From assembly GCA_951799405.1 (NCBI GenBank), contig OX637339.1:1178001-1242000 (forward strand): a stretch of 64,000 nucleotides of DNA, read 5' to 3'. This document shows, piece by piece, positions 40,658 to 50,817 of the stretch. Source of the DNA: Agapetus fuscipes. Taxonomy: Eukaryota; Arthropoda; Insecta; Trichoptera; Glossosomatidae. The position numbers and the translations under genes are program-made. A model generated the notes under the pieces. The model was given only the letters and a program-made list of their open reading frames with translations. It searched no databases and was not told the origin of the DNA. How positions within the stretch are numbered: the stretch's first letter is position 1; the number at the start of each line of letters is the position of its first letter.

Positions 40658-42857
40658 TGCACAACAGGTTTCCCTTATTACAGTGCACCCTCACACAGTC
40701 ATTAACAAGCTGGGAGGAGCTCTTTAACTAGATCTTTGAATGATTCTAAGTTAATGTAAAAAATGTCTATGTCAGCGGAATTAATCAGAGTAACACTCCG
40801 AGTTAAGGCATGTTGTGCCATGACGTCGGTACGGGACAGCGGTACATGAAAAAGTTCATGCCGTCTTCCCCGGCCGTAGCCATCTGGCACGTAAAGCTCA
40901 AAACTCTCTAACAGGGTGGGGCTGTCAATTAAGCCGTTAATGATCTTGTAACAAAGCACCATAAGAGAACCGTTGCGCCGAGATTCCAGGCTCCTGGAGC
41001 TGGTTTTCTCAAGTAATTCCTCATGGTGCATAAACTTGGGATAATTCCCATGTATTCTCATGAGGAGGTACCTCAAAAACTTTTTTTGAATTTGCTCCAA
41101 AAGATCTACATACTTCCGCTGATACGGGGCCCAAACCTCGACAGCGTACTCTAATTTAGAACGTACAATACAGTTGAAGACATCCACCATAGCTCTCGGT
41201 GACTCAAAATTATTGCTAATTCTGATCACAAAGCCCAATAACTGGTAGCATTTGGTCGTCAACTGCGTTATATGTTCTGTAAACTTCAGACCAGGATCAA
41301 AAACTACGCCCAGGTCCCTAAATGAAAAGACACGAGCCAGTATCGACCCACCAATACTGTACTCATGGATTATGGGACAAGCGGATCTTGTGAATGACAT
41401 GACAGAACACTTGCTAATGTTGAAGTTCAATCCATTATTATTGGACCACATCAGCAGAGAGTTCAAATCCATCTGTAAATTAATACAGTCTTGAAAATCC
41501 TTGATTTCTGTATAAATTTTCATGTCATCAGCGTAAAGAAGACAAGAACTATTTTTGATCTTGTCCGCAATGTCGTTAATGAACACAATGAAGGCTAGAG
41601 GGCCTAAATTAGAGCCTTGAGGAACTCCTGAAGTTGGAAAAAAATTAGCCGAATGTTGGTCATTTACTTGCACAAATTGGCTTCTGTTTTTAAGAAATGA
41701 AGAGAAAAAGATTAAGAGAGGTTTTGTGAAACCAAAATCGTCCATCTTCTTCAAAAGAACATCATGATTCACACGATCAAACGCCTTGGAGAAATCTGTA
41801 TATATTACATCAGTTTGCCTGCGAGAATCCAAGTTGAGGGCAATATTTCTACTGAGGGTGAGTAGATTTGATACTGTGGATCTCTTGGGCAGAAATCCAT
41901 GTTGGTGTATGTTGATTCGGGGCTTGATTTGCCACATAAGGTTTTTGTGTATCAAGCACTCAAACACTTTGGCGAAACTTGATAAAATAGAAATCGGCCT
42001 ATAATTTCTAACATCACTTTTATCATTTGACTTATGTACTGGCATGACTCTTGTTATCTTCCAGGCTGATGGATATGTACATGTCTTCAGGGATAAGTTG
42101 AAGATGAAACATAAGGGTTGAGCAAGGGGCTTAGCCATAGAAGATACAATTCTCGGGGGAATGTTGTCAGGGCCAGTTGCTTTATTGGATTTTAATCCAA
42201 GCAGATAAGTCTCCACCTCAGTCAAAGAAAAAGGACTGAGTGATATGGAAGATTGCTCGTGCTTACCATGGGGGGACTCAGATAAATCTACGTGAGGGGT
42301 CTGGGTGCTGTAGACCGATTGGAAATACTTAGCAAAAGTTTCCGATATTATTCTGGGATCAGATATAATCTGATCTCCATCAGAAAGCTGAAAAGTTGTA
42401 TTACCACCGGTCTTGCTGGATCTGATATAAGACCAGAATTCCTTGGAATCACATCCTATCCCAGTCTGAATCTTACTCATATACAATTTGTGTGCTTCCT
42501 TTATATTATGTTTAACTTGCGCTCTCTTTGTAGAGAAAGCCTTATAATTGCTTACACTTTTATTTTTTAAGTAATTTTTGTGCAAGCGTTCCTTACACTT
42601 GATATTAGCAATGATGCTACTATTAAACCATACTGGGTAAGTGGAGTTACATTTGGCAGCGTATTTTTTACATGGAGCACACAAATTACATATTTTCAAT
42701 AAAACATTATAAAAGTATTTTACAGCGGTATCAATATGTTTACAATTATATAGGTCAGACCAATCATAAAAACTAAGTATATTCTTACATCTATCAGTGT
42801 TTAAGTACTTAAAATTAATTATTTTGTTCCACCTAAATATATTATTAAACAAATTAA
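40609..42857 (-). mobile_element. Jockey-type LINE, 5'-truncated, 48-base A tail
   Basis: Inserted in the ZNF-B coding sequence at GCAA|ATGG of a linker/finger boundary. Minus orientation, so the tail appears as T48 at 40609-40656. Unit A shows the intact target; only CAA is repeated on both sides (40606-40608, 42858-42860). It lacks the endonuclease half. The long tail and intact 3' ORF suggest a recent event. Confidence 0.9.
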
Positions 42858-43968
42858 CAAATGGTTTGTGCCCGGAGTGTGCCCGTTTATGTATTCGTAA
42901 ATTATCTAAATACCTGGACTTATAATCACACTGATCACACACAAATGCTTTGTGCCCAGAGTGTGTCCGTTTATGTGATTTTAAATAACTTAACTGTTTA
43001 GTTTTATAATCACACTGATCACACGCAAATGGTTTATGTACAGAGTGTGTTAGCTTATGTCTTTTCAAAGTGTTTGAATATGTAGCTTTATAATTACACT
43101 GATCACAAGCAAATGGTTTGTGTCCAGAATGTGTGAGCTTATGTCTTTTCAAACTACTTGAGTGTGTAGCTTTATAGTCACACTGATCACACAAAAATGC
43201 TTTGTGCCCAGAGTGTGTCCGTTTATGTGATTTTAAATGACTTAACTGTGTAGCTTTAAAATCACACTGATCACACGCAAATTGTTTGTGTCCAGAGTGT
43301 GTTAGCTTATGTCTTTTCAAAGTACTTGAATATGTAGCTTTATAATCACATTGGTCACAAGCAAATAGTTTCTGTCCAGTGTGCCCCAGCTTGTGTTTCT
43401 GTATGTTAGATCTCCACACTGACTTGTTACTAATATTATTGCAAACATAGTGAGTGCTTTGTTCAATGGCCAACTCTTTGTGTTCTGTTTGTTTTGCATT
43501 GCCCTGTTCACATTTATTGTGAGTGTTGGTTTCCTGTTGATCTGTTGAGGTGGATGGCCCGCTCTCTGAGGTTGTGTGTCTGTGATGGTGGCTCTTGCTT
43601 GTCCCAGTGTGCTCCAGCTTGCAGCAACTGAACAACTGATGGATCCTCAAGAGTTTCTTTTGATTGGCCTTGTAGCTGCAGGCATGGCACACATGTTCCA
43701 ACCTGGCTGGATCATCTGAATACCGCGCTATGTCGATTCTGTCCACAACTTCGCAGGATTCCTTCAATAAGCCACAAGGTGGAGGGGCCGCGTCCTCATT
43801 CTTTATATTTCCCATTACTGAGTCCTCAGCTTCCCATTCCTCCTCACGAGCCAGTCTCTCTTGCTTCACGTCGCTCTCTTCAATGTCTATTTGTTCATGT
43901 GAGTGCTCTAGTTGTGCATCCATATCCTCCGAGACCGGCTCCTTCTCAAGCTTCACAACTACGTCCAT
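40702..43968 (-). CDS. Chimeric zinc finger-reverse transcriptase frame, 1088 codons
   Basis: One uninterrupted frame from the ZNF-B start codon. Residues 1 to about 370 are ZNF-A's acidic N-terminus and fingers 1-6, differing by one residue that I see (AIEQS for AIAQS). At SGHKPF it passes into the LINE: VNLFNNIFRWNKI, then RT motifs ATGPDNIPPRI, NYRPISILSSFAKVFE, YTDFSKAFDRVNH, SGVPQGSNLGP, CLLYADDMKIY and the C-terminal region to LLPAC and stop. All RT catalytic residues are present; endonuclease is absent. If transcribed from the ZNF promoter it could give a DNA-binding RT fusion. Whether it is expressed is unknown; it may simply be a recent disrupting insertion that happened to be in frame. 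Confidence 0.8.
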   Translation of the reverse strand: MDVVVKLEKEPVSEDMDAQLEHSHEQIDIEESDVKQERLAREEEWEAEDSVMGNIKNEDAAPPPCGLLKESCEVVDRIDIARYSDDPARLEHVCHACSYKANQKKLLRIHQLFSCCKLEHTGTSKSHHHRHTTSESGPSTSTDQQETNTHNKCEQGNAKQTEHKELAIEQSTHYVCNNISNKSVWRSNIQKHKLGHTGQKLFACDQCDYKATYSSTLKRHKLTHSGHKQFACDQCDFKATQLSHLKSHKRTHSGHKAFLCDQCDYKATHSSSLKRHKLTHSGHKPFACDQCNYKATYSNTLKRHKLTHSVHKPFACDQCDYKTKQLSYLKSHKRTHSGHKAFVCDQCDYKSRYLDNLRIHKRAHSGHKPFVNLFNNIFRWNKIINFKYLNTDRCKNILSFYDWSDLYNCKHIDTAVKYFYNVLLKICNLCAPCKKYAAKCNSTYPVWFNSSIIANIKCKERLHKNYLKNKSVSNYKAFSTKRAQVKHNIKEAHKLYMSKIQTGIGCDSKEFWSYIRSSKTGGNTTFQLSDGDQIISDPRIISETFAKYFQSVYSTQTPHVDLSESPHGKHEQSSISLSPFSLTEVETYLLGLKSNKATGPDNIPPRIVSSMAKPLAQPLCFIFNLSLKTCTYPSAWKITRVMPVHKSNDKSDVRNYRPISILSSFAKVFECLIHKNLMWQIKPRINIHQHGFLPKRSTVSNLLTLSRNIALNLDSRRQTDVIYTDFSKAFDRVNHDVLLKKMDDFGFTKPLLIFFSSFLKNRSQFVQVNDQHSANFFPTSGVPQGSNLGPLAFIVFINDIADKIKNSSCLLYADDMKIYTEIKDFQDCINLQMDLNSLLMWSNNNGLNFNISKCSVMSFTRSACPIIHEYSIGGSILARVFSFRDLGVVFDPGLKFTEHITQLTTKCYQLLGFVIRISNNFESPRAMVDVFNCIVRSKLEYAVEVWAPYQRKYVDLLEQIQKKFLRYLLMRIHGNYPKFMHHEELLEKTSSRSLESRRNGSLMVLCYKIINGLIDSPTLLESFELYVPDGYGRGRRHELFHVPLSRTDVMAQHALTRSVTLINSADIDIFYINLESFKDLVKELLPAC

Positions 43969-43971
43969 TGT

Positions 43972-44301
43972 AAAAAACGCAACTTAGCTACACATATAGT
44001 GTAACTTCTTGCCGCGTTATCCCCGAAGGAGTCGCATGTGGCGAGTTGAACCTATTTATTTTTACAGGTAAGGGGGCCGGCCTTACGCCAACCACTTCAG
44101 TTGAAGTGGGGGTTTCCCAGCTCCCGAGGGGGCTTGTACTCATTTCTTGTGAAGGCTGAGTAAACCCTGCCGGTATTTTTATTATGGGGTTTGAAATAAA
44201 CACCGAAATAGGAAATCATTTCTGACACCCTCCTCGGTGGGATTCGAACCCGAGCTCACGGGGTAGAATGCAAGCAATCTACCAACTGAGCTATCAACCG
44301 G
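43972..44301 (-). mobile_element. tRNA-derived SINE, copy 9, upstream of ZNF-B
   Basis: Counterpart of 15616-15941. It retains CTCCCGAGGGGGCTTG where copy 2 has a short replacement. Its tail abuts the ZNF-B ATG. Confidence 0.9.
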
Positions 44302-45154
44302 CAACTTGCACAAAATTACAAAAACAATAACTTTGACTGCGACTTTACACAAAGATTGCAAGGTCCGCGTTCGAGACCACTTCACAGGACCACTTTGAGA
44401 CCAATTGAAGTAAGCCCGGCAGATGTTATGTCAATTATGATTTTTCCCACAAAATAAAAAAGTACATTTCAAATATGGGAATCAATAATAATCAATATTA
44501 ATGTAATGCCATGATGTAATGTTACTTGGCCGGGCTACAAGCAGAGTCTTATCTTCTTTCCAAAATTATGCAGTTAGATGTTTTATCATAGCGATGTTAA
44601 AATACATAATACCTACCTACTGTATTTTATTCCATGGGTATTTTATAATTTCATGCGCTGCATTTAGTATACTTGTCAACTGCATACGTTTCACAATGAT
44701 GTAATTTCGGAAAAAATAGCTGATAATCGGGAAACCATGTGTAAGTTTTTGCAGTAAGTTCCAAATGCCAAGCACTAAGCACACATGTAGGGAAGCGTGT
44801 TGTACTTTACAGCACTCAGCTGTCAGGCTGGCACCTGGCAGGCTATCTTCACAGCGGCTTACGTCATGACGGTAATTAATGTTTTTTTTTTTGCATCTCA
44901 CCCTGAAGGATGTTACAGCCGTAACATATTTGTGATGATTTTAGATTTTTATACAATTTTTAAGAATTGATTTGAACAAAATACTATTAATTTTAGAGGA
45001 ATTAAGTGCCAAGCATTGAGGTGCCAAGAGATGTTCTATGTTTACCGGAAATTATATTTTATTTAAATCAATGCCGGAAATGAAATGTTTTTGAATTTGA
45101 AATAAATATCTAATGCATCTCGTAAGGGGCATCCAAAACAAATATGATCTATAG
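44302..45154. other. ZNF-B upstream region and 3' end of the RNase H LINE
   Basis: Matches 15942-16775. 44940-45146 is the C-terminal coding end of the RNase H LINE, cut by the hAT element; TTATATTTTATTTAAATCAA is an extra ~30 bp near 45055. No other gene seen. Confidence 0.6.
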
Positions 45155-45339
45155 CAGGGGTCTTCAACCTTTTTTAGTGCAAGGGCCAAACATCGATAAC
45201 ACATCGTCCGAAGGGCCACAACTTTTCACGACACTTTACCACCTTATCAATAAAATAAAAGACATATGTACATAATTTCAAATTTTAATAATCTTTATTG
45301 GTTGAATAAAGTCAATCTTTATTAGTTAATTAAAGTCAA

Positions 45340-46001
45340 TCAATGTGATTTTTGACATTGTTTATTTTTTACAAGTTTGTCAATATTTGTTTTCATTTTT
45401 GTGGTTGCAACCCGCAGACTACCTTCCAGATGTGCATCTGTAATTCTCGACCTTGTTGTCGATTTCACATACTTCATACGAGAAAACAGCTGCTCACACA
45501 CACATATGTGCTCCCAAACAATGAAATCATTTTCATGGCATTTTTTCGGATTTCAGGAAACGAGTTGTGATCGACATATTTTGCATAGAAATCAAAAACA
45601 CCCACGTCGAACTTGTCTTTCAATTCCGAATTACACTGCAAATCTATAAGCTCCATCTGAAAATTTTCCGGCATGTCTTCAACGGATACACCGAATGGTC
45701 GGGCAAAGAGACTGATGTATTTTTCACTCTCTCTGAAGTCAGAAAACCTTGATTGAAACTCTTTTTTGAGTAAATCTACTGCTTCAACGTATTTATCCAC
45801 ATCTGTACATTCGCAGCTCTTCAGTTTAGGAAAGTGCGTATACTCTTTTTTCAACAACTGGTTTTTCCATAAATCCAGTTTAAACTCAAATGCCTTCACA
45901 GTGTCCAGCAGGTTGTTGATGAGATTTTCTTTTCCTTGTAGTTTGGTGTTCAAGTCATTGAGGTGCTGCGTGATGTCTGTGAGAAATGCAAAGTCGCATA
46001 G
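45340..46001 (-). pseudogene. hAT transposase, C-terminal part (hATC dimerisation)
   Basis: Continues from the N-terminal part across the Copia-2 insertion. It reads DFAFLTDITQHLNDLNTKLQ, then EKYISLFARPFGVSVEDMPE, FPEIRKNAMKMISLFGSTYVC. There a GT insertion in GTGTGTGTG shifts the frame; the family continuation EQLFSRMKYVKS is in the next frame, ending near 45340. So the transposase is broken twice: by Copia-2 and by the shift. It resembles the GTF2IRD2/ZBED-like (Charlie group) hAT transposases. Confidence 0.85.
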
Positions 46002-46155
46002 TGATGGGATGGCTTGCAGTTTAGCGGATGTTAAAGAAAACACATGTCACTTGTAGAGTGGTTTGACAGACAGTAATATATTTGTGCTACCAACCATACA
46101 ATGTTATATAATAGGTAGTTGCCAACATGGCTGTGACAGGAGTGTCATTCTAACA
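46002..46155 (-). repeat. Copia-2 3' LTR
   Basis: 154 bp; in element orientation it begins TGTTAGAATGACAC and ends GCCATCCCATCA. Confidence 0.95.
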
Positions 46156-46170
46156 CCCCCACTCACTCCT
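46156..46170 (-). promoter_or_regulatory. Copia-2 polypurine tract
   Basis: On the minus strand GGAGTGAGTGGGGG directly precedes the 3' LTR. Confidence 0.7.
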
Positions 46171-46576
46171 GATACCCTGCCATCTAGGTTGTATCAGCTG
46201 TTACATTTTACCATTTCAAAAAACAAAAAAATACACATGCATATGGAAACATTTGGATCAATAATTTGACATAAAAAATATTAATTTCAAATAAGAGTAA
46301 TACATGGTTAACATAAGTGCACAATTCTAAAAACATGAAAACCATTAAGAACATAGTAGGATGATGTTTTAAAGTATAAACACATATTTCAATTTAAACA
46401 GACATTACCTACTACAGTTGCATGGACAAAAAATAGTTTCAATAGTTATATGATTCAAGTAGAGAACAAAAAATGTATGAAGTACAATGATAAATGAGAT
46501 TCAAGCATTAATTAATAACTCACACTTAGTAATTATAGACAGTATTTGCAGGCACACAAAGATAATAGTATCATAT
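46171..46576 (-). other. Copia-2 3' untranslated region
   Basis: About 420 bp of AT-rich sequence between the ORF stop and the purine tract; no coding seen. Confidence 0.7.
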
Positions 46577-49500
46577 TCACACATTGTCGTTGAGACACTT
46601 GTTCATCCCAAGCTTACTCATTAGTGATTTCATCTTGTCGGCTGACAGTGGCTTTGTGAGCAAATCAGCCTCGAGCTCTTCAGTCTTCTTGTATATTAAC
46701 TCGACTGCGTTGTGTTTCACTGCATCTCTTATAAAATGTTCTCTGATATTTATATGCTTTGATTTTCTGGACACAATTGGATTCTTTATTAGCTGTTGTG
46801 CGGCTTGACTGTCATTATAGATTTTCAGTATTCCATGATCAATTCCCATGTCCTTGTATAACTGTGATAGGTGCATGGCTTCCTTGGCAGCTTCTGTGAG
46901 AGCCATGTACTCTGCTTCGGCCGTCGATAGGGCAACGGTCCTCTGCTTCCGGGACTCCCAACAGATAGAAGCTCCAGCATATACAAAGCAGTATCCGGTG
47001 AATGAACGCCGGTCCACTTCACATGCGCCCCAGTCAGCATCTGCAAATCCTTCTAGGGGCTTTCCAGTTTTCTGAAAAGTTAGTCCTAGGTCTTGAGTTC
47101 CCTTGAGATATCTTAATACTCTCTTGGCGCATTTCCAGTGTTCTTGACTATAGTTGTTATTGAACTGGCTCAAATAGCAAACAGCATGCATGATGTCAGG
47201 TCGTGTTGCTATGGCTAAGTACATGAGTGATCCAATTAAATTTTGGTATGGTAGTTTCTCATCATTCTCATTCCTTTGCACCTTCAATAGCTTTTGGCCG
47301 CGCACCATAGGTGTCGATGCGGGCTTGCATTCACTCATGCCATGTGACCTTAGTATATTGCTTATATACTCGCTTTGCGTTGCGACAATTTTATTTTTCA
47401 ATACTTGGAAATTAATGCCGAGACAGTAGCTCAGTTCATTAAGATCTTTCATCTCAAAATTCCTTTGAAGTAGTTCTTTTACTTCTTTGGCTCTGTTTTC
47501 ATCTTTGTAGGCCATGATGAGGTCGTCCACGTACACGGCTATGATGATGGCATCACCTGCCTTCTCTTGTACATATATGCAAGGGTCGGCTTCCGATGGT
47601 ATGAAGTCGATATTTCTCAATGCTTGGTCGAGCTTCTTGTACCATTCTCGTCCGGCTTGTTTGAGGCCATACAGTGCTTTGTTTAGCTTGCACACACTGC
47701 TCTCCCCATGCTTCTTTAGGTTAGCAAGCATGTTTCTCGCAGCGTGAAATAGAGTTTTGTCTTCATTACTGCTCTCATCGATCATGATTTCAGATAACGC
47801 ATCTTCGAGATCATTCGGTACTTCCATTAGAATCCTCTCTTCCAATGTTCCATTGAGGTATGCGGTTATCACATCAAGTTGATTTAATTTCAAGCTCTTT
47901 TCAACTGCTAAGGCCAGTAATGCTCTTATTGACTTCAGTTTTGCCACTGGAGCATATGTTTCACTGTAGTCGATTCCGGGCATCTGGGAGAAACCACGGG
48001 CGACTAATCTAGCCTTCTTCCTCGTTGTTTCCCCGTTGGCGTTGATCTTATCTTTAAGGACCATTCTGCAAGATATAGTCCTGTCGCTGACTGATCTTGG
48101 GATTATCTTCCACGTGTCATTCTTCAAATGCGCTTTCATCTCTTCTTTTATTGCCTTTTTCCATTCGCCGTCTTGAAGGTTCTCGTTTCCGCTGCACACG
48201 TATGACACGTCGTAATCTTGAGCCCAAATTGGTGCACGTTTAGTTCTTTGTGGTCTCTGCTCAATATCATCGGCTAGTTCAGTTTCAGTGCTTTCTTCCT
48301 GTGCTGAAATCTCTTGTGGCTCTTCCTCTTCAGTGTGATCTTGAACTTGAGGTTCTTCCTCCTCAGTGTGATCTTGAACTTGAGGTTCTTCCTCCTCAGT
48401 GTGATCTTGAACTTGAGGTTCTTCCTCCTCAGTATAATCCTGAAGTTCTCCCTCAATTTCAAAACTTTCTTCTTGTTCCAGGGGAACAGCAATTGTTTCT
48501 GGTATTCTTTTAACGTTTCTCGAGGAGCTTGTTAAGTGCTCGAGAAATTTGACATCTCTGCTAATGATGACTCGGTTTTCCTTCTCCACCCATATCCTGT
48601 AACCTTTTGTGATGTCAGAGTATCCGATAAAGATTCCCTCCTTGGATCTGGGTGCCAGCTTTCCCTTTCCTGGTTGGCTGTCTCGTACATACACTTTGCA
48701 GCCGAAGTTCTTGAAGTGTTGAACGCTTGGTTTTGTTTCTCTCCAGGCTTCGTACGGTGACTTTCCGTGAAGGGCCTTGGATGGGCATCTGTTCCTGATG
48801 TAGTTTGCGGTGTTCACGGCTTCCCCCCAGAACTTCTCGGGCAAGTTTGCCTGGGTAAGTAAGCACCGTGCTGTATCCATCAGTGTGCGGTTTTTCCTTT
48901 CCGCTACACCATTCTGAGCTGGGGTGTACGGTGTGCTCAGGCGCCTTGTAATCCCCTTTTTCTTCAGGAAGTTTTCAAACTCTTTTCCTGTGTATTCTGT
49001 GCCGTTGTCGGACTGCAAGAATTTGATACGCCTGTCCTTTTGGTTTTCCATCTTCGAGGCTACTTCCTTGAATGCGTCCAGTGCTTCTCCTTTTGTTTTC
49101 AAAAACCTAATTTCCGTCCATCTTGAGTGATCGTCAGTGAATGTGATATAGTACTTGGCTCCTCCGATTGACTCTTGTCTCAGTGGGCCAAACACATCGG
49201 AGTGTACAATCTCCAAACTCAATGTTTTCTTTTCCGAGGCCTTTGGCATTGGTAGTCTTGTCATTTTTCCCACCATACAGGTTTCACAGTTTAGATTACC
49301 CATTTGTGAGAATTCTAGTCCTATCAACGATTTTCTTTCCTTGGCTTGTCTTAGATCTTGTTCGTTCAAGTGACCAAGACGTTTGTGCCAGAGTTCCATA
49401 TGGCTGGACTTAGCTATCACTGCGGCATGTTCCCTTGTGTTGAAAGTCTTGACGTAGTAGAGGCCTTCAGATTTTTTCGCAACTAATATTATTTGACCAT

Positions 49501-50578
49501 GCTTCTCTACAACTGCTTTGTTTTTTACAAACGTGACCTCTCCTCCTAAGCTGGTTATCTTTGGTATAGAGATCAGGTTTGTGCGTAGGGTGGGTACATA
49601 CAAGACATTTAAAAGTTTAACTGATGATATTTTACCGTCGATTTTTACATCGATCTCGACGGTGCCTCTTGCTAAGGCTTTGGTTGTTCCACCATCAGCA
49701 AGACTTAGGGTTCCGCTGGTTTCATCCTTACTTGTGAACAGTGTGATCTCCTTGCACATATGTGAAGTGGCGCCACTGTCCAGGCACCAGTCCCCCAACT
49801 CCGTCATCAAGTTAGTCTCCTCTATGATGATAGCAGCTTGTTTTTTCTTGCGGCATTCGGCCGCTTTGTGGCCCGTTTTGTGGCAAAAGTGGCATTTGAA
49901 CGCAAAAGGCTCTGCACTTTTTTCCTGGAGCTGTGGTCTTCTACTGGGATAGTGTGTTTTCTTCTTGGCGTAGAATGCGCCTTCTGTTCTTTCTTGTCTC
50001 TTTCCCCGTGCTTCATTTTCCTCCAAAATTTTGATTCTGAGCGCGTCCGGGGTTGGGAGTTCGTCACGTGATTCGATTGCACACCTGAAGTTCTCAAATC
50101 TCTCTGGGAGGCTATACAATAGCATTATCGCCAGGAGATCACCGTTTATTTCTATGCCCATTTCAGATAGTTTGTCAACGTTTTCAAAAAACTTATCCAC
50201 GTGGTCGCGCACATTTTCGCCGTCTTTCATTTTCGCCAAAGTCAGCTTTTTCAGGAGCGTGGCCTTCCTTGCTGGTCCGCTCGAATGATAAACTGACTCC
50301 AGTTTCAACCAGGTCTCTCGGGCGGTGGAGCATCCTTTGATGTGTTTCAGCTCCGCAGGGCTGATCAGCAGGATAATGTCTGATCTAGCTCTTGCATCCG
50401 CCAAAATCCACTTTTTTGATGCCTCTGCTTCAACCGGTTTTTGGGAGAGACCGGTGACGTGATCCCACGCCTCATTTCTGATGAGGAGCGCCTCCATATG
50501 AATCCGCCACGTGTCATAATTGTGACATGCAAGCGGTTCGATCGCAGCAATGTTTGTGCGAATGGTTCTTGGCTCCAT
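46577..50578 (-). CDS. Copia-2 Gag-Pol polyprotein, 1333 aa
   Basis: The start ATG at 50578 is 85 bp inside the 5' LTR. Gag (1 to ~225) opens NYDTWRIHMEALL and carries the UBN2-type core. One zinc knuckle CHFCHKTGHKAAEC is near residue 230, and protease WCLDSGATSHM near 265. Integrase has WHKRLGHL…CETC, then HSDVFGP, QSDNGTEY and NGVAERKN. An acidic linker of four 11-residue units (QVQDHTEEEEP) comes before RT. RT has KARLVARGFSQM, LDVITAYLNGTL, KALYGLKQAG and YVDDLIMA. RNase H has GFADADWGACE and STAEAEYMALTEA. All catalytic residues are in place and length is normal for copia. Confidence 0.95.
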   Translation of the reverse strand: MEPRTIRTNIAAIEPLACHNYDTWRIHMEALLIRNEAWDHVTGLSQKPVEAEASKKWILADARARSDIILLISPAELKHIKGCSTARETWLKLESVYHSSGPARKATLLKKLTLAKMKDGENVRDHVDKFFENVDKLSEMGIEINGDLLAIMLLYSLPERFENFRCAIESRDELPTPDALRIKILEENEARGKRQERTEGAFYAKKKTHYPSRRPQLQEKSAEPFAFKCHFCHKTGHKAAECRKKKQAAIIIEETNLMTELGDWCLDSGATSHMCKEITLFTSKDETSGTLSLADGGTTKALARGTVEIDVKIDGKISSVKLLNVLYVPTLRTNLISIPKITSLGGEVTFVKNKAVVEKHGQIILVAKKSEGLYYVKTFNTREHAAVIAKSSHMELWHKRLGHLNEQDLRQAKERKSLIGLEFSQMGNLNCETCMVGKMTRLPMPKASEKKTLSLEIVHSDVFGPLRQESIGGAKYYITFTDDHSRWTEIRFLKTKGEALDAFKEVASKMENQKDRRIKFLQSDNGTEYTGKEFENFLKKKGITRRLSTPYTPAQNGVAERKNRTLMDTARCLLTQANLPEKFWGEAVNTANYIRNRCPSKALHGKSPYEAWRETKPSVQHFKNFGCKVYVRDSQPGKGKLAPRSKEGIFIGYSDITKGYRIWVEKENRVIISRDVKFLEHLTSSSRNVKRIPETIAVPLEQEESFEIEGELQDYTEEEEPQVQDHTEEEEPQVQDHTEEEEPQVQDHTEEEEPQEISAQEESTETELADDIEQRPQRTKRAPIWAQDYDVSYVCSGNENLQDGEWKKAIKEEMKAHLKNDTWKIIPRSVSDRTISCRMVLKDKINANGETTRKKARLVARGFSQMPGIDYSETYAPVAKLKSIRALLALAVEKSLKLNQLDVITAYLNGTLEERILMEVPNDLEDALSEIMIDESSNEDKTLFHAARNMLANLKKHGESSVCKLNKALYGLKQAGREWYKKLDQALRNIDFIPSEADPCIYVQEKAGDAIIIAVYVDDLIMAYKDENRAKEVKELLQRNFEMKDLNELSYCLGINFQVLKNKIVATQSEYISNILRSHGMSECKPASTPMVRGQKLLKVQRNENDEKLPYQNLIGSLMYLAIATRPDIMHAVCYLSQFNNNYSQEHWKCAKRVLRYLKGTQDLGLTFQKTGKPLEGFADADWGACEVDRRSFTGYCFVYAGASICWESRKQRTVALSTAEAEYMALTEAAKEAMHLSQLYKDMGIDHGILKIYNDSQAAQQLIKNPIVSRKSKHINIREHFIRDAVKHNAVELIYKKTEELEADLLTKPLSADKMKSLMSKLGMNKCLNDNV
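48300..48450 (-). repeat. 33-bp tandem repeat inside Copia-2 pol
   Basis: Four units encode the 11-residue acidic repeat between integrase and RT. Frame is kept, so copy number can vary without harm. Confidence 0.85.
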
Positions 50579-50649
50579 TTTTCGTTTTTTTCAGGCAAAT
50601 AACGGCGGTGACTGCTTTCAATGTTTTCTCAGCTATTTCTTGGGTTATT

Positions 50650-50663
50650 CTGGGCCCATAACC
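50650..50663 (-). promoter_or_regulatory. Copia-2 primer-binding site
   Basis: On the minus strand GGTTATGGGCCCAG is an exact complement of the anticodon-stem segment of initiator tRNA-Met and touches the 5' LTR. Confidence 0.85.
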
Positions 50664-50817
50664 TGATGGGATGGCTTGCAGTTTAGCGGATGTTAAAGAA
50701 AACACATGTCACTTGTAGAGTGGTTTGACAGACAGTAATATATTTGTGCTACCAACCATACAATGTTATATAATAGGTAGTTGCCAACATGGCTGTGACA
50801 GGAGTGTCATTCTAACA
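50664..50817 (-). repeat. Copia-2 5' LTR
   Basis: 154 bp, no difference seen from 46002-46155. Confidence 0.95.

Larger units (their letters stand above)
46002..50817 (-). mobile_element. Copia-2: complete, apparently intact Ty1/copia element, 4.8 kb
   Basis: Two 154-bp LTRs look identical. The 5-bp duplication CATAG lies at 45997-46001 and 50818-50822. A perfect initiator tRNA-Met half PBS, one 1333-codon ORF with all domains, and a purine tract are present. Inserted in the hAT transposase. Identical LTRs with no frame damage make it a candidate for recent or current activity. Confidence 0.95.

Noticed and set aside
48250..48513. Plus-strand frames with repeated PPQCDLELEVL-type units
   Set aside because: Antisense shadow of the 33-bp acidic repeat in Copia-2 pol.
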